Source: Struthidea cinerea (lineage: Eukaryota > Chordata > Aves > Passeriformes > Corcoracidae). From it: a stretch of DNA of 64,000 nucleotides. A program made the translations under genes and the position numbers. The notes under the pieces were generated by a model. The model was not told where the DNA came from, ran no database searches, and was given only the letters and a program-made list of their open reading frames with translations. Shown in pieces: positions 45,667-59,170 of the stretch; within the stretch, counting starts at the first letter, position 1, and every line of letters begins with the position of its first letter. Location: positions 103,459-167,458 of the forward strand of contig VZTI01002062.1 of the NCBI GenBank assembly GCA_013397865.1, in the 5' to 3' direction.

Positions 45667-48600
45667 CACAGTATTTTCAGGTGTTTTTCCAGAAACTGAT
45701 CTTGCTTGTATTACCTTGCAGAAAATAAAAGGCCACAACACTGGAAAGTAGAAAAAAATCTTCATGAAAGTTCACTGCACCTTCTTTGAATGATGAAATA
45801 TTTTGGTTTTTTTAAAAGCTTGCAAGGAAAATCCCCTCCCGAGGACTTCATAAAACTTTGTAATCCTCAGTCTGTATAATGACAGATAGAGGGGAAAAAC
45901 ACTTTAATGACCCAGAGGTCATCAAAGTTACTTATCCAAATAAAGATCAACTGGATGAGGTCTGTTACCCAGGATAAGTGATAAGATGCTCAGTACAAGT
46001 GCTTTGAACAAGTTAAGTTATGCCTTCATCCTCCTGCAGCATCAAATAGTTATGGTGTACCCGTGGCTTCCTCCTCCAAAGTGTTTTGTTCTGGTGTTGT
46101 GCAGTCTGAATTTCATAGGCAATTCTCTCTCAGTGGTGGGAAGGGAACTTTTTGTGAAACTTGTGTTTACTTCATAGGAGTGAAAGTTGTGTACAAAATT
46201 TCAGTCTGCTTTGTGAAGCAGTGGCTGCAGCTGAAAGTGTAAGTAGTATATTTATATTGGATTGTAGTGATGCTGAGTAAGTGTGCCCACATAAAAGGAT
46301 TTCCCCAAACTGGAACATATTTTCTCCCAAGAATTGTAAAAACCTAATAATAATAGTTTTCTATTCATGTACAGCCTAGCATTGACATGCAGGAAAAGAG
46401 CAGAAGGAGTCAAGATGGAGTGAGAGAGTTCAGTGGTTATGTCTGGTTTGACAGATGCTACATGTTGTCATAAGCCTAGTTTCTAAACGAAAGGAAACTT
46501 TGGATAAACAACTGATGATATTTAAATTTTCATTAATCTTGCTCATTAATCTCTATTTCTCTGCCTCTGTTGCAACTACCTTTGCATGCTCCTCTAAAAT
46601 ACGTCTATTGTCTTCTTTTCAAGGGTTCTTTGTCACAGAAATGCCCTGAAGAAGTGAGTCAGTAAAATATTTACCAAAACTTCCCTAAATACCAACCATC
46701 TCATGGTGGGTGAATACTGATGCAAATCAGAGGGACTGATGATAACTTGCTTTATTTCATTATTTCAAACTTTTTTTTGACATTTTATTACTGTTCATTT
46801 GGAATCAGATTATAAAACCTTTCTAGCAAGCTCGTCATGTGATTTTTCTGTGCAATCAGTAATTAATGATGGTGATATCCAAAGCAAAGATTTTAACTTC
46901 TTTAGTATTTTCTAATCATATTCAGTACTACATTTTTTGGTTGGTGTTTCCTGCAAGTAAGATGCTGCTATTACTACTACATGTTGCAAGTCACACAGAG
47001 CTTGGATCTGTTCACTAGCAAATAGTATTGTCACCAGGATTGCTCTTTTTCATTATTCCAGGTTTTGGAAGGGAAAGGTCTTCCTATGTGGCTTTGAACC
47101 TCTTAAGTCAGTTTTGTTATTTTTGTTGAAGGCCACTCCTGGAAAGCTTTCTGTTTGTTCTCCTGCCTTGGCTAGTGGGGATGTTAAAACAGGGGTGCAG
47201 CTATGTATAAATGCGAAAAAATATTTCATTTTGAACACAGCTAAATCCCTTCAAAGACTGCTACTTCTCTGCTGAGCCAACATATTACATGAGCAGTAGG
47301 CTTTCCCTGGAGATGGGTAGGACTTCCAAGTTAGTGCTAGGGATAGATATTGTGGTAGTGTGGGAGCAGACTCGGAGCATACTCTGGACAGGCTCTGGCC
47401 ATGTCCACTGGGAGCAGCTCCTTTTTCTGCTCTGGAAGGTGGGGCAGTTGAGGAGGAGAAGGAAAGAGCACATGATCAAGGAGAAAACAGGAGGAGTTGA
47501 GTAGCACATGACAGAACCGAACTTGGCACAGTAACAGAAATGTGAACCAGAAGAATCTCCCAAACACTCTGCCAGCGTTGGTTATGTGGGTGGGAGCTCA
47601 GGTGCAGGTGCAGTGTCCATTCTCTACAAGGGACTGACATACAATTGCCCATTATAGTTAAAACAGAAAGGAAAGTGTAACTTGCCCAAATAAGGGCTAA
47701 AAGGACTCTGCAAGTGAGGAGTCAGGTAGGCAAAGATGACCAGGATGAAAAATTGATTAGGCACATATTGGGATACTAGTAAAGCAGAGTGTTACATAGA
47801 AAGTGAATGCCATGAAAAACACTAGAAAAAGTGTAGTTTTAGTAACAGAATACGACTGCATTGTGTTTTGCAGATGTCTGCTGGACTATTTACTCTCCCA
47901 CCTGCAAGATTTGCCCCCAACATAAAATCTGAGAAGATAAGAAAAGATGCTGCCAGTAAATATTCTTTTTAGCAAAATAAGACTAATACCTATTTATTTA
48001 TCTCTAATGTAGTGTCCAAAATGTATTTGGTGTGTGAAAGGTCTGAGACATCCTCAGTGTGCATTTTACAACCTTGAGCACCAGGCTTCGGCCAAATCCT
48101 GTTTATGTTGGTGGGACGATTTCTGTTGCCTTCAGTCAGATTTCTCTAGGAATGCACCTCATCATATTTGCTCATAACATTTAATGTTAGCTTTTAAGAT
48201 CAGCTCCAGTAGCATGGCCTGACAAAAGACAGGAATCAAGTCCTCATCCTCCAATTTTTAAATAGTCAGGTATGAATACTGAATTTTGACCATTGTTTCT
48301 ATCCTCTCATATCACCTACAGGAATGCCAAGTAACTTTATACTATGACTGCAAATGCTGTAGTTTGTTTCTAATGGTTCTTCAAGACTGTGAAATGATTT
48401 GTTAAGACAGGATCTGTGTCAGAGAGATTACAGACCAGAAGTACTCTGATTAAAATATTTGGCTGTCCATGTTTGCTTTAAGATGTGTTAAGAGACTAAA
48501 AGAACGATCTAGAAAAAAAGAAGTTACTGTACTGGGTAGAATATTTTTCTCTTAAGTGTTTCTAAGAACTTTTTCTAAATTATACATTTCACCTCTTCAA

Positions 48601-51600
48601 AGAATTAAGGAATTACATAAACACCTGCGTATTTTCCTTCGCAGAAAATCCTACAGTACTGCCAAATGAATTCCAAATAAATCCTTCCTGTTTTTCTGTC
48701 TCATTGTGTATCAAGGTGATAGCTAGCATGCTACCCAGATCATTGCTTCAACCAGATTGTTTATTTTCTGGGTAGCTTATATCTAAGACACGTCATGAAA
48801 TTGAAGCTGTAGCAAAAACTTATAACCTAGATGTAAATTACTGGTCTTTGAAACATTACTACAGTTGCCCCTAACCTAGTATGTATCATTTTTTCAGGTC
48901 TCGGAAACCCACCTACATTTAAGTGTCATGAAGGCCACCTAAATTTATAAAGGGCTCTGAGTTATCTCAAGGTATTTACAGAAGTGTACCTAAACTTGTG
49001 TTGCCTGGATTCAATACAACAAACTTTGGAGCATGTGGTCACACTTTAAAAGACTTCTGCAGTTCATCAAGAAGCCAAGGCTTTGACCATGTGTCCTCAA
49101 GTGACTGGTTAGGTAATATTTGTATACCTCTATAGAAAAATAATAGGTTTGTACGGAGAAGTATGTAAATATTAGGTATTATGGTTATTATTTATCTTTT
49201 TGCAACTGACATAATCTGCTTACTTGTTGAATGTATTTATTGGTCACTAAATCTGCGGTCCCCTCTTCTGCAGGGTCTGAGGACCTTACATTTTATGAGA
49301 AGGAGGAACTCTGTACTGTCCCCATTTAATGGGAAGGACTTGGATACTGCACTAAGACTTATCTCCTCACCTCTCATGAGCAGGTATGCTGACCTTTGCC
49401 ACACAGGGCTGTGCTATGGCCTGCAGGGAAGGTCCCTGCAGCCATCCCAGGGTCTCCATACCGTGCCCTTATGTAGCACGGCTGCATGGTACACAAACTG
49501 CACATGGGCACATGGGGGGCACTGGGTTTTCTGAGGGGAAGCTTCTGTGGGGAAACTTTGGCCCATCCATCTTCTCTCCTAAGGAGCTCAATGCACTGAA
49601 CCCAGAACTAATCTGGGCATCCACCACGCCTGGGCAAGAGTCTGCCATGTCATGCAAGACACAAAACGGGGTTTTGTTCGGGCTTGCAGCAAGGCTGGGA
49701 CAGTGCAGGACTTTGCAGGCTGTCTGTCCCTGTTGGCTGAGAGGGGTGGGGGTGTTTGCTGGCTAGCATTCCTCCTCCCCAGCTGCTGGTGGCTCCGGGG
49801 AGTGACACTCTTGCCAGAGCCCCCCACACCCTCATGTTGCCCTGGGCTTCTTCCTCTGGAAGGCAGCACTGGGCTGTCTGCAGTCATTGGGCCTGCCTTC
49901 TGAAATGAGGCATTTCTCCTCCATCCCAACAGACCTTGGTTTAATTTGGGTGGCGAGTGTTTACAGATTATACCCTCTACTTAATAATGCCTCTGTGACA
50001 GCTGTTTTGTCCAGCTATCATCGTGGTGTAAATGTTTTTAACTAAAGAGCCTTGGATACCTACTAACATGGCATACTTTCTCATGTGTTTGCCAATTTGC
50101 TCTTTATTTGTCTAGGAAACTAGCTGAATTCATAATGTATATTTTTTTCTCTCTAATTCTGCTTCAGAGCAATGTTTAATCCACTACTTGAAGCAGCTTT
50201 TTCATTCTCTTCTCTGTAATAAATTACTAAACAGAAAGAAATGGATCTAAGATCCTGTAGCTTAAATTCGCTGAGCTTTTGTTTTGAGGTTGAACAGTGA
50301 ATCTTAGAAAGCTTGTTTTTCATTTGTCCTGAAACCTTGCCCCTCCTGCCTCCTTCTTTTCATGCCAATAAAAGGTAACCAGAGACAGCTGGGGGCTCTC
50401 TTTCTGCTTCCCTGGAATGGGAGCGTCTTCTGAATGCCTCTTTCATGTACCTGCACAAACCCTGCTCTGCTAAACCGCTATGACCGAGGCTCCCAAAAGT
50501 TGAATAGGTTTTCATTGCCTGCATTTCTGGTCTGAAGCAGACTGAGAGAAATGAGTGTTAAGTAAACGCAGTGGCAGCCCTGCCAGCGTCAGCATTCCAG
50601 CCTGCAGTGTTGCTCTGGACCGGGACACTGCCGGCACAGCCTTCTGCCTGTTCCAGCTGTCAGGGGGTTGTTTTACTTGCTGGCAGTTGAAAAGAAGAGG
50701 GGTGCAAGGCAGAGCAAAGAGTGGCAAGTCTAGTTTTTATGAGGCTGTTTATTTTTTCTGTAACAAGTGTGTGGTGCCTTATGGATGTTGAATGAGAATT
50801 TAATACAGTGATAAAGTAAAATTGTAAACTTACCAAGTCTGTTTTCAGCTGCCTTTGTTCTGCACCTCTAGGCATCTGCAGAAAACATGTTCAACAGCAC
50901 TCAGACACTTCTGTGAATTTATATATGATCTTGTTCAGCACCTTCTGCAGAGAACCGATCACCTTGCTCCAGCTGATTGAAGTTAATAGAAAATGGAGGT
51001 GTCTGTCTCTCCATACCAGGCCTTTTGTGTGTGAAGTCAGTGCTCACAGGTTTTAAGTGAAAGCAGAGGTTTATTTTCAGTTTTACATCATGAGCATTTC
51101 ACAAATTCTATGCTGCAGTTTAAAGATCAAGGTTTAGGAAACACTGAGGTTTGACAGCAGAGGGTTGTGTATCTGGTGATTTCTGGTGTGCAGCAGGGCA
51201 AATTTCAAACACCTTAACGTCCAGCTAACAGTGGAATTTTACACACGGAAGGATTGTGCATTCATAACTTACTAATAACAATGTCAGGGTATTGTCTGTT
51301 GTAGCAGGCAAAAGAACCTGCGCTGCATGAATTAGGGCTTTGTTTGCACAAACACCTAGGCATTGTGTAGACAGGAAAATTTCCCCCCTTCTATCAAAAT
51401 AACCTTATTCCTTTACCACACGTAGGCACTCATCAATTCAAGACCTTCCCGTGTAAAGACAGTTTTATTCAGGAGTGAGAATGTGTGCTCAAGTAGTTAT
51501 CTTGCAGTAAGTATAGTATGGCTTATGCAGATCCTTCCACCTTACTTTCTTCCAGTTGCTGTTCCATGACCTAGAGAGGTTACTCCTATCCCAGCTGCTT

Positions 51601-52464
51601 GTTCAGGGTCTTTTGCTGGATGATGCCATCCCCATAGCTCTGTCATGTAGCTGTGGCACTGCCCTTCCTGTTTCGCTTCCCCTGAGCTGGTGGCTGTAGA
51701 TGCAATCTAGAGGGCATCTAGACACATGTCAGGATTATCTAGTTAGGGTGCCTAACATGGATGTACTAATGATGGCCAGAGTAGTGCAGTGGTGATGTGT
51801 TGACTACTCAGCCTAATATGTGTTGTATTAGGACGAAGATGACAGGTTAAAAGGATTGTCGGTGTAGATGTAACTGTAGAAGTATTAATGCAGTGCATAT
51901 ATTGCTCTGCAGCAGTCCTGTGCCACCCAATGCCTGTGGCAGGCACGCAGAGATGTCCTGCAGTGGGGGTGGGCAGGAGGGCTGGTTGAGCAGAGAGCCA
52001 GCAGGTGTGTGGCAAACAGTCCCACCAAACCCGGCCAGGCATCTCCATCATGCCCTGCAGCACCATGACTTCTGTGAGTCAGAGGTCAGCCGCATGTCAG
52101 CACGATTCTGGATGCTCAGAAACATAAGCTAGAGTAGCGTAACTTGCCCTGGTAATGAGATGTTAGAGCATCTGAAGTAATGGTTACAAAAATGTGTGTG
52201 TAGAGCTGCTGGTCTTCAACTGCTGGTCCTGGAGGAAAATTCACACGCAGACTTCGGAGTGATCACTGATGAAGAATGCAACAGCTTCTTGGAAATGGGA
52301 TGTAAAATATCTTTAGAAGGACAGCTTCTCTGTATACTCAGAATCAGGCCTAATACACCTTGGATTTAAGGTAATGACAGCTAGAATTTCCTGAAAATGA
52401 AGACCCTTTTCCTCTTTCTCCTTTTTAATTCTTGCAAGTATATGTTAAAACGTCATTAGGAAGT

Positions 52465-52466
<2 letters not shown>
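45667..52466. other. Non-coding stretch with a possible SINE scrap
   Basis: No gene was recognised. At 47645-47692 the phrases cccattatag and gtaacttgcccaaa resemble a MIR core on the minus strand, at low confidence. A 10-bp inverted repeat with a 27-base loop lies at 48730-48776. The part at 49380-49900 is GC-richer and gives overlapping frames on both strands of up to 126 codons (for example 49386-49766), none with a domain. A frame at 51752-52066 on the minus strand is similarly unremarkable. Confidence 0.5.

Positions 52467-52520
<54 letters not shown>
52467..52520. repeat. Poly(T) run of 54
   Basis: An unbroken run of 54 T, by far the longest homopolymer in the window. If it were a retroposon poly(A) tail, the element would lie on the minus strand to the right, but 52521-52700 shows no recognisable retrogene or SINE and no clear target-site duplication. 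The exact length should be regarded as uncertain. Confidence 0.9.
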
Positions 52521-52524
<4 letters not shown>

Positions 52525-55500
52525 CCTGATCGATGGTGCGGTGTTATTTGATTAGTCATTATTTTTAGTTCTGTATGTAGCTGTTTGTCAGTTTATTGAA
52601 ATGAACTGCCATCCAGGCACCCTGATCAAAGCAAAAAGCATGAAATCCCACGTGTTGCACTTTTGAGAGCAACAACAATGAAGCTAACCTTTCACCCTTG
52701 ACTTTCTTTTAACCCTAATTTTGAAAGACAGTAGCAAACAATTCAGCTAACTTCTTAAGTAAAAGCATATTCAAACTAGCTCGATTGTAATGCAGTGCTC
52801 TTTTCAAGTGAATGGAAGGTCTGGAGTAATGCATACAAATACAGAGGCTGGGTAAGTTCATTACTTTGGAGTTTCTGGTGTAGTAAGAGCAGTGAAATGG
52901 TTAAAAGGCTGACTTTAAAGTGGTCACAATTAGGCTTCAAAGTTAACACCCCACCCCACTGAGATGAATGGGAGAAGTTGACATTTCTTAGTGCTATTGT
53001 TTCAGTCTGGCTTGCTATAGCTTCTAAAATAAGACAACAGTACATCTGTTTACATTCTGCTTCCGCAAACCCAGATGGGCTAGAAACTTCATTGTTTTTT
53101 AAGTGGAAGCTTGGATTCTGGAGAATACAGCAATATCCACAGGGTATCTGTAGGAAGAAGAGCTGAAAGCCGCCTTAATCATAGACATATCCCCCTCCTC
53201 TGTAAACGTCTATTGTCCCAGGACAAATCTGTAAACCACAGGGGGAAAAATAAAGTAATATATATTTGAAGTACTTTTTACTTACAACATGACATGCACA
53301 CAATAACTTCTCATCAAGTCCCTAGCATGCAAATTTTCATAAATGGATGCGGTGTTTTGAACTTTTTTTCTCTTTTAGTAGTTTGTAGAAGATAAAGGTC
53401 CTGGTTTTACTGAATGTGGTAGCTTCTCTCAAGCCTTTCCTAACAGAGAATCCTTGTCTCTAGAGAAGCCAGAGTAACACCCAGGAAAGTTGGAGACCAG
53501 TTGTTTGTGTTCACATGGATAGAATCCTTTAATTTACTTCTGAGAGTGATACCAGAAGAGGTAAGATTTTTTGAGAGGAATATCTTGCATTTTTCTGATA
53601 CTATCATATGGCAGCTACATTAGCTGGAGTAAGATCTTAGGAGCTGGAATGGCTTAATAAAGGTGCAAGTGGGGCCAGAATTTGGAGCAGATGGTCTCTA
53701 TTACCCCATGCCTCAGTTTGTGTAGGGAGTACACAGTGTCCTCTCAGACTTTTGTTGAGGGGTCTGCACAGTGGCAAACTGCCCTCAGTAGCAGCCAGAA
53801 CCCTATGAGAGCTTCTCTGATAAAAGCAACCCATTAGATATGCTCAGGCTGTAGATTGAAACCAGCTGTGAATCTGTCGGAAAGATTTTCCTCATTGTGC
53901 TTTCATCAGGGTGGAAAGTTTGTGGCTTGTTTTGCATATATATGTATTTTGGGCTTCATTGCTGTGACTTTGCAAGTCCTAGAGCCTGCCAGTGATAAGA
54001 GCTCTCATGCATACAGGCTCCTTTTGTATGCTGGCACTCAGAGACCCTGCTTTCCCTTTGCCCATGGACAACACAGCTTGTGCATTGGAAGTGCCATTGT
54101 GAGCTCTCCCAAATGGTGTCTCCCAGATTTCAACCCTGGGTGAATTGGATGGTGAAGGCAGGCATGCAATCTGTGGTTTGGGCTCATGAAACTTGTTTCT
54201 TGCCCAACTTCAAGCTGCATTTTCATCTGACTACAAAATACAGTGGCCCTGAGCCTCGATAGGCCTCCAGGTTGTCTGAGACAAGGGTGGGCATTTCAAG
54301 AGCGTAAACTGTTTCCTCTCTTGTTCTTCTCCTCAGTTCCTGTGTTACATGGAAGCGTGCAGCAATCTGGATGAAGAAAATACCTGAGAAAACCCAAGAG
54401 GAATATTTGCTGTGAAAGTTTCTCTCATGAGATTGCTTTAATTTTCTATTAAAAAAACTGCTTTAAAATTAAAATACTGTTAAATCATGCTGGGAAAACC
54501 AATTCCAATGTGATAGAACTACAGTGTGAAGTAAGAACCACTCAATTCAGCTGCAAGGGGAAGGCCATGTTATTTAATCAAACACAGGGTTGGAGAGCAG
54601 CATCAAATATGCATTTGTTATATTTGTTTCCATTTTTTCTAGTCCATTTCTGACTGTGGATTTCCTCAGTATTACACAGACTTGAGTTACATCTTGTGCA
54701 TCTTGTGGAAGAAAATAGGTATCCTAATAGACCTTTCAAATATAGTTAAAATTACTTCAGCAAGGCTACAGTAAGTCAGTGGCAGACAAAGAAGTTAGGG
54801 GATGTTTTGCCCAGTTCTGTATATTTTAATTAGCAAACTGGCCTGCCTTCCTGTGTTACAACACCATTGTGATACCTAAATATTCAGAAGCCGAAGCTTT
54901 GTATGCTAACCCTAACACAAATTATATTTTGGATTTTTCCAAAAAATCAACATGTTATGAAAATAAATTAATTTTTTTAACATTGTGCTCTTTTATTCTT
55001 CTTTTAGAAAAGCAGATGAATCCTTCCATTATAAGACTATTTAGTTTTGAATAAATTGTGCATTTCCCTTTTGTGGTGTATTTCTTTAGTCAATTTATAT
55101 TTTGCATGCCTATTGCTCCCAGTCTCTTTACTGGTCTGAGCTTGCTTGCCAACTGGTATTGGCCACTAAGCATCAGAATCATAGTTTTCTTTGGGCAGCT
55201 TGGTACATTGTGGCAGTCATTGTCCCATAGAAGAGGATGAAGGATGCAGACGGTCACTCTTGTGGGTCTCATGAAAAATTCAATAGGAAAAGAGCCCAGC
55301 AAATTGAAACAATGTTTTTCTATTCATGAATACTAAAAATTGGAATGTCTTCCCAAAATAACCCTGAAGTTTTATTATTGAAAATTCTTTTAAAAAGCTC
55401 CAACAAAATGAAACAGTTGATATTTACTTAATCATCCCAAGTTAGGAAAAAAATGCTGAATAAAAATGTACTTTATAGGATTAAATTTCCATGTTTTTTC

Positions 55501-58422
55501 AACTCTTACTATGTTAAGGTTGTACAAGGATTAATTTTATTCTTCTTTGTCTCATCCTTTTTCCATCCTAGACAAGGAAAATAGTTTAACAGTTTTTACA
55601 TTGTGGTCTGTGCACCAGCGCTGGCTTGTAAAACTTTTTCTTTCAGTGGTTTTATTGTTCAAGAACTGAGGCTTCCTGTTACTTCTGGCCATGCATTTTG
55701 ATTTTGTGAATGAGTATGCTTAGACAATAATACTAATGAAGTATATACTTTTTGTACAGCTTTATGTTCTCATTTAATAAAAATGATACCTGAATTGCAG
55801 AGGTAACAACTCCTCTGAAAGGCTGAGCCAACAGGAAAGAGAGAAATCATCAGTGGATAAGAGAAATCTGGGATTCCCTCACTTCAGGTATTCAGTAAGA
55901 AAGAGGAAACAGCACAGGCAAAACATAACATGGAGTATTGCTCTTACTGCACATATTTTAAACTTGATGGTGTAATAATTGTGTTTTGGGTTGTTTTCAA
56001 GGAAGAGAAAACTAATGGGGGTTTTGGTTCATGGCAGGGACTAACAAACCAAGTAGGATCAATTACAATTTAAATAGCTAAGTGAGAGCTACATGATCTT
56101 GGTTGCTGCATCATACTGTTTTTGTTTCCATAGTGCCTTTTGCAGTTTTATTGTTCTAATGCTTCATATTTGTGTGGTTTGAAGGTTGTTGTGTACGTGA
56201 CTAGATTCACTCCCTACTGGGATATAGGCCAAGACATTCAAAGTGATTGTTTATTTTGAGCACCTCCATTTTTTAAGGGTTCAAACCAGAGAAGTTTTGG
56301 AGTAGGGTGCCTTGAAAGGGAAACTCAGTTGTTTGTGTGGTTTGTCAGCATGACATGGAAAGACAAAAGAAGAAAAAAATGGGTGCAATCAAAATCCTTG
56401 TTCACTTTTCATTGTCTCAGTGTCTGATCTTTGGTTTTCTGAATCGAGGTGACAAGATTTGAATACTGCTGTTCTGGAAACCAGACTGTGTACCTGGCCA
56501 TGGTCCAGGCTGAAGGAAGTAAAGCTGAGCAGTGACATCACTTTGTCTCTCCATTTCTCTTCCCTAACCTGTTAATTGCCCTAGAGCTTTACCTAAGATT
56601 TAGATGTGGTCTTCTGGTAAGATGGTGGTGAGATCAGTGCTGACTGTACCATATGTGGAATAGCTGTAACAGCTACAGTATATCTATTATAAAGCATAAA
56701 TAACCCATGTATTCCATTTCTCTGGCCGTTGCGTGGATCAATCCACCCAATGCAGGGGTAGCAAGAGGACATGCCTTCTAAAAGGATAGCATGAGCACTG
56801 TCAGGATACTTGGCTTAGAATTAACTTTCCCCTCAAATTCTTTCCTGCTAATACAGAGAAGTACAGTTCGTGTTGCTGAAGAAACTGCATTTGCGAGAAA
56901 TACTTGAGTTGAATTAAAAAATAAAAAGTCCTGGAAGCATTTCATTAGGTTTCAGCTTTTTGATTGCCTATTTTTAGAACAAGATGTCAGCTGATATAGC
57001 TCCTTTAAAAATGCACTTTGGATTTAGGAGAAAAAAACCCCCAGCATAAGCTGTGAAGTCTTAATTGTTAGAATTGCAACAATAGCTTAAAAACGGACGG
57101 TAAAGCCTGGTCTGACAGCTGGAGGAAGGGATACTTTATTAATAGTTGTAAGGAATGGGTGGATAGAGCCTGAAAAAGGCAGCAGGCGATATAAAAAGAA
57201 GCCTTGTAACATGAAACCATTGCCAAAACCCCTTACTGAACAATTTATGAAAGAGCCTGCATCGCATAAGCATCAAGTTAATACATGGTGAACAGGATAA
57301 ACAGCTTCTGAGTGATTTGCCTCACTGCAAGTGAAGGTGCACCAGTGCTACAGTCCAGCTCTGCTGTGGCAGATCGTTTAATGGGCTGGAGATGGGCACA
57401 CGTGGCTCACTGGCCAACCTTCGCTTTCATGACTCAAATTTTCTGTCTGGCAAGCCACAGATGAGGGCACTTGCTGTATGGTCATTGCACTGCAGTATTT
57501 TACAGTCTGATAAGTCCCCTGAATATCCGTGCAACTGATAGCCAGATTGCTCTGCTAATATGACCTGAGACATATAACTCCAAACACTCATTTCCTGCAG
57601 GAGGTGGCAGGGAAGATCCCTCTCTACAGAGATTTCATGTAGCTATAATCTCTCCAAATTAAATCCCCAATTAAAGCACAACTGCATGTTTTCTGTGGCC
57701 AGGAGCTGACTGTGTAGGAGGTAATGGGAACGCAAAATCCCTCTTGTTGCTCCAGCCTCAGCTGCAGGGCTTCTCTGCTTCCAGACTGCCTGTATATCCA
57801 ACAGAGCAGTGTCCCACATTAGACTATGACTGTCGGTTTATGACAGATCCAGATCACTGCAATCTTCTAGTTATTTAGAAAAGAAGTCCTTAGGTAAATG
57901 TCAATAAACCCCAGAAGTTGGGAAAGTCTTGGAAGCAGAAGGGCTGCAGTTGTAGGGAAGTTTTGATCTCGTTTGCAATCACGTATCCATAAAATCACTG
58001 TAGTGCAGACTCCCTGTCTCATGCCGTGCTGACTCTGTGTGAGATCTGACATTGTTCTTCACTCTTTAATAACGAGAGCTCAGGAGGGCGGCGAGAAAGG
58101 AAATACAAACAAAAATCTCAGCCTGATTTTTAGCATCGTACAAAGTTAACCCATGTTGCCTGTGCCAATCCTAATCCCTCCTTTCAGGTTTGTCCTTTCC
58201 GTGTGGGTCAATGGCAGCTCAGTTCCTGATACATCAAATCCAGAAACTTGCTGAGACCATCAGTATCTCTGGCAGCATCGCACGGTGCAGATGACATTTA
58301 TTATGTGTGTGGTACATGGCAAATGTATTCTGAGGATCAGTTTTCTGTGGACATGGTATCAGCATGGCTTCCCTTCTCTGCTGCTCCCCTCAGTTGCAAG
58401 TGTGTTGCACCTATAGGAAACA
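52521..58422. other. Non-coding stretch, nothing recognised
   Basis: Almost 6 kb of mostly AT-rich sequence without a recognisable gene or transposon. A cctcagttt-containing phrase at 53710-53724 recalls a MIR core but has no supporting flanks. The short open frames (for example 53856-54143 and 54869-55054) lack domain features. Confidence 0.55.
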
Positions 58423-58823
58423 TTATTTCTCTTCACTTTTAGTTTTAACCATATTATTACGTTTGTTTGCTGTTTTGCTTTCCCTAGAAGATTGTTTTCC
58501 TTTTTCACCAGTGATCTTAGCCAGCTTCACATTCTTGATGGGAGTTTCTGCTCCTGCTACTCTGCAGCAGATGTCCTTTCTAAAGTGTTTATTTTCTTTC
58601 TGTATATTGTACAAAGCAGGTTTCACCTTTAATAGCTATTGTTTGTTTGCAAGGGGAATTGGCAAGCTAGGTATTTTCTTGCAGCTTTTCCTGCACAACC
58701 CTTTTTCTTCACCTTCTTGCCTTCTCTGGGTAGCACCAGTGCTGGGAGCAGCAGACCTGCCAGATGAGCTGGCAGATGAGCTATCATGCTGTGTTTCAGC
58801 TTTACTTTGGGTGGTATAAGCAA
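58423..58823 (-). other. Two adjoining Lys/Arg-rich open frames (unassigned)
   Basis: On the minus strand, a frame of 64 codons (58823-58629) containing the basic stretch REGKKVKKKGCAGKAARK is followed directly by a frame of 67 codons (58626-58423) rich in Lys, Asn and Ser, ending KTKSEEK. The stop of the first and the start of the second are adjacent. This could be the remnant of a retrocopy of a basic nuclear protein, or just A-rich composition on that strand. No poly(A) tail or target-site duplication is evident, and I recognise no family. The plus-strand frame of 151 codons (58364-58819) is hydrophobic, as expected of the complement. Confidence 0.15.
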
Positions 58824-59043
58824 TTAGCTAGTTAGAAGACCAGCCCTGCATTCATGAGATATTTCTGTGCTTATAGGTGAAGTAAAAATGCAAAGGTAGA
58901 TGTTGTTTGTGGCACTGGTGAGGAGAATTGGTGTTGCTAAGATGGGAGAGGAATTGCATTTCCATGAGATGTTGGAGATTTTTTCTGCTGGATTCTTTCC
59001 TTTTTTGTACAAGAGAAGTATTTAAGGGCCTGCACGTTCAAAT

Positions 59044-59170
59044 GCTGTGTAGGAACTTGTTCAGCCTAATTGCAAAAAGAGGATAATTGCATCTGCACTC
59101 ATTGATAACTTCCAGGGTGAGAATCCATTATGGTAGTCTTTGTAGAATGTGATCAGGAGGAAAGGCAGAG
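59044..59170 (+). repeat. MIR-like SINE, core and tail, old copy
   Basis: The pieces ctgtgtaggaacttgttcagcc, gcaaaaagaggataatt, catctgcactcattgataac, ggtgagaatccat and tctttgtagaatgtgatc follow the order of a MIR-type SINE from its core into its tail (ctgtgtgaccttgggcaag, then tgtaaaatggggataat, then acctacctcatagg, then gtgaggattaaat, then ctttgtaaa). The tRNA head is missing or unrecognisable. Confidence 0.45.

Noticed and set aside
48730..48776. Hairpin with 10-bp arms (gctacccaga / tctgggtagc), considered as a microRNA precursor
   Set aside because: The stem does not extend usefully beyond 10 bp, and several such arm pairs are expected by chance when loops up to about 40 bases are allowed.
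49300..49345. Phrase tactgtccccatttaatggga, considered as a MIR core
   Set aside because: Only about 25 bases resemble the SINE and the flanks do not continue the match.
49380..49930. Cluster of open frames on both strands
   Set aside because: Explained by a GC-richer patch with fewer stop codons. The translations are Pro/Cys/Gly-rich without domain order.
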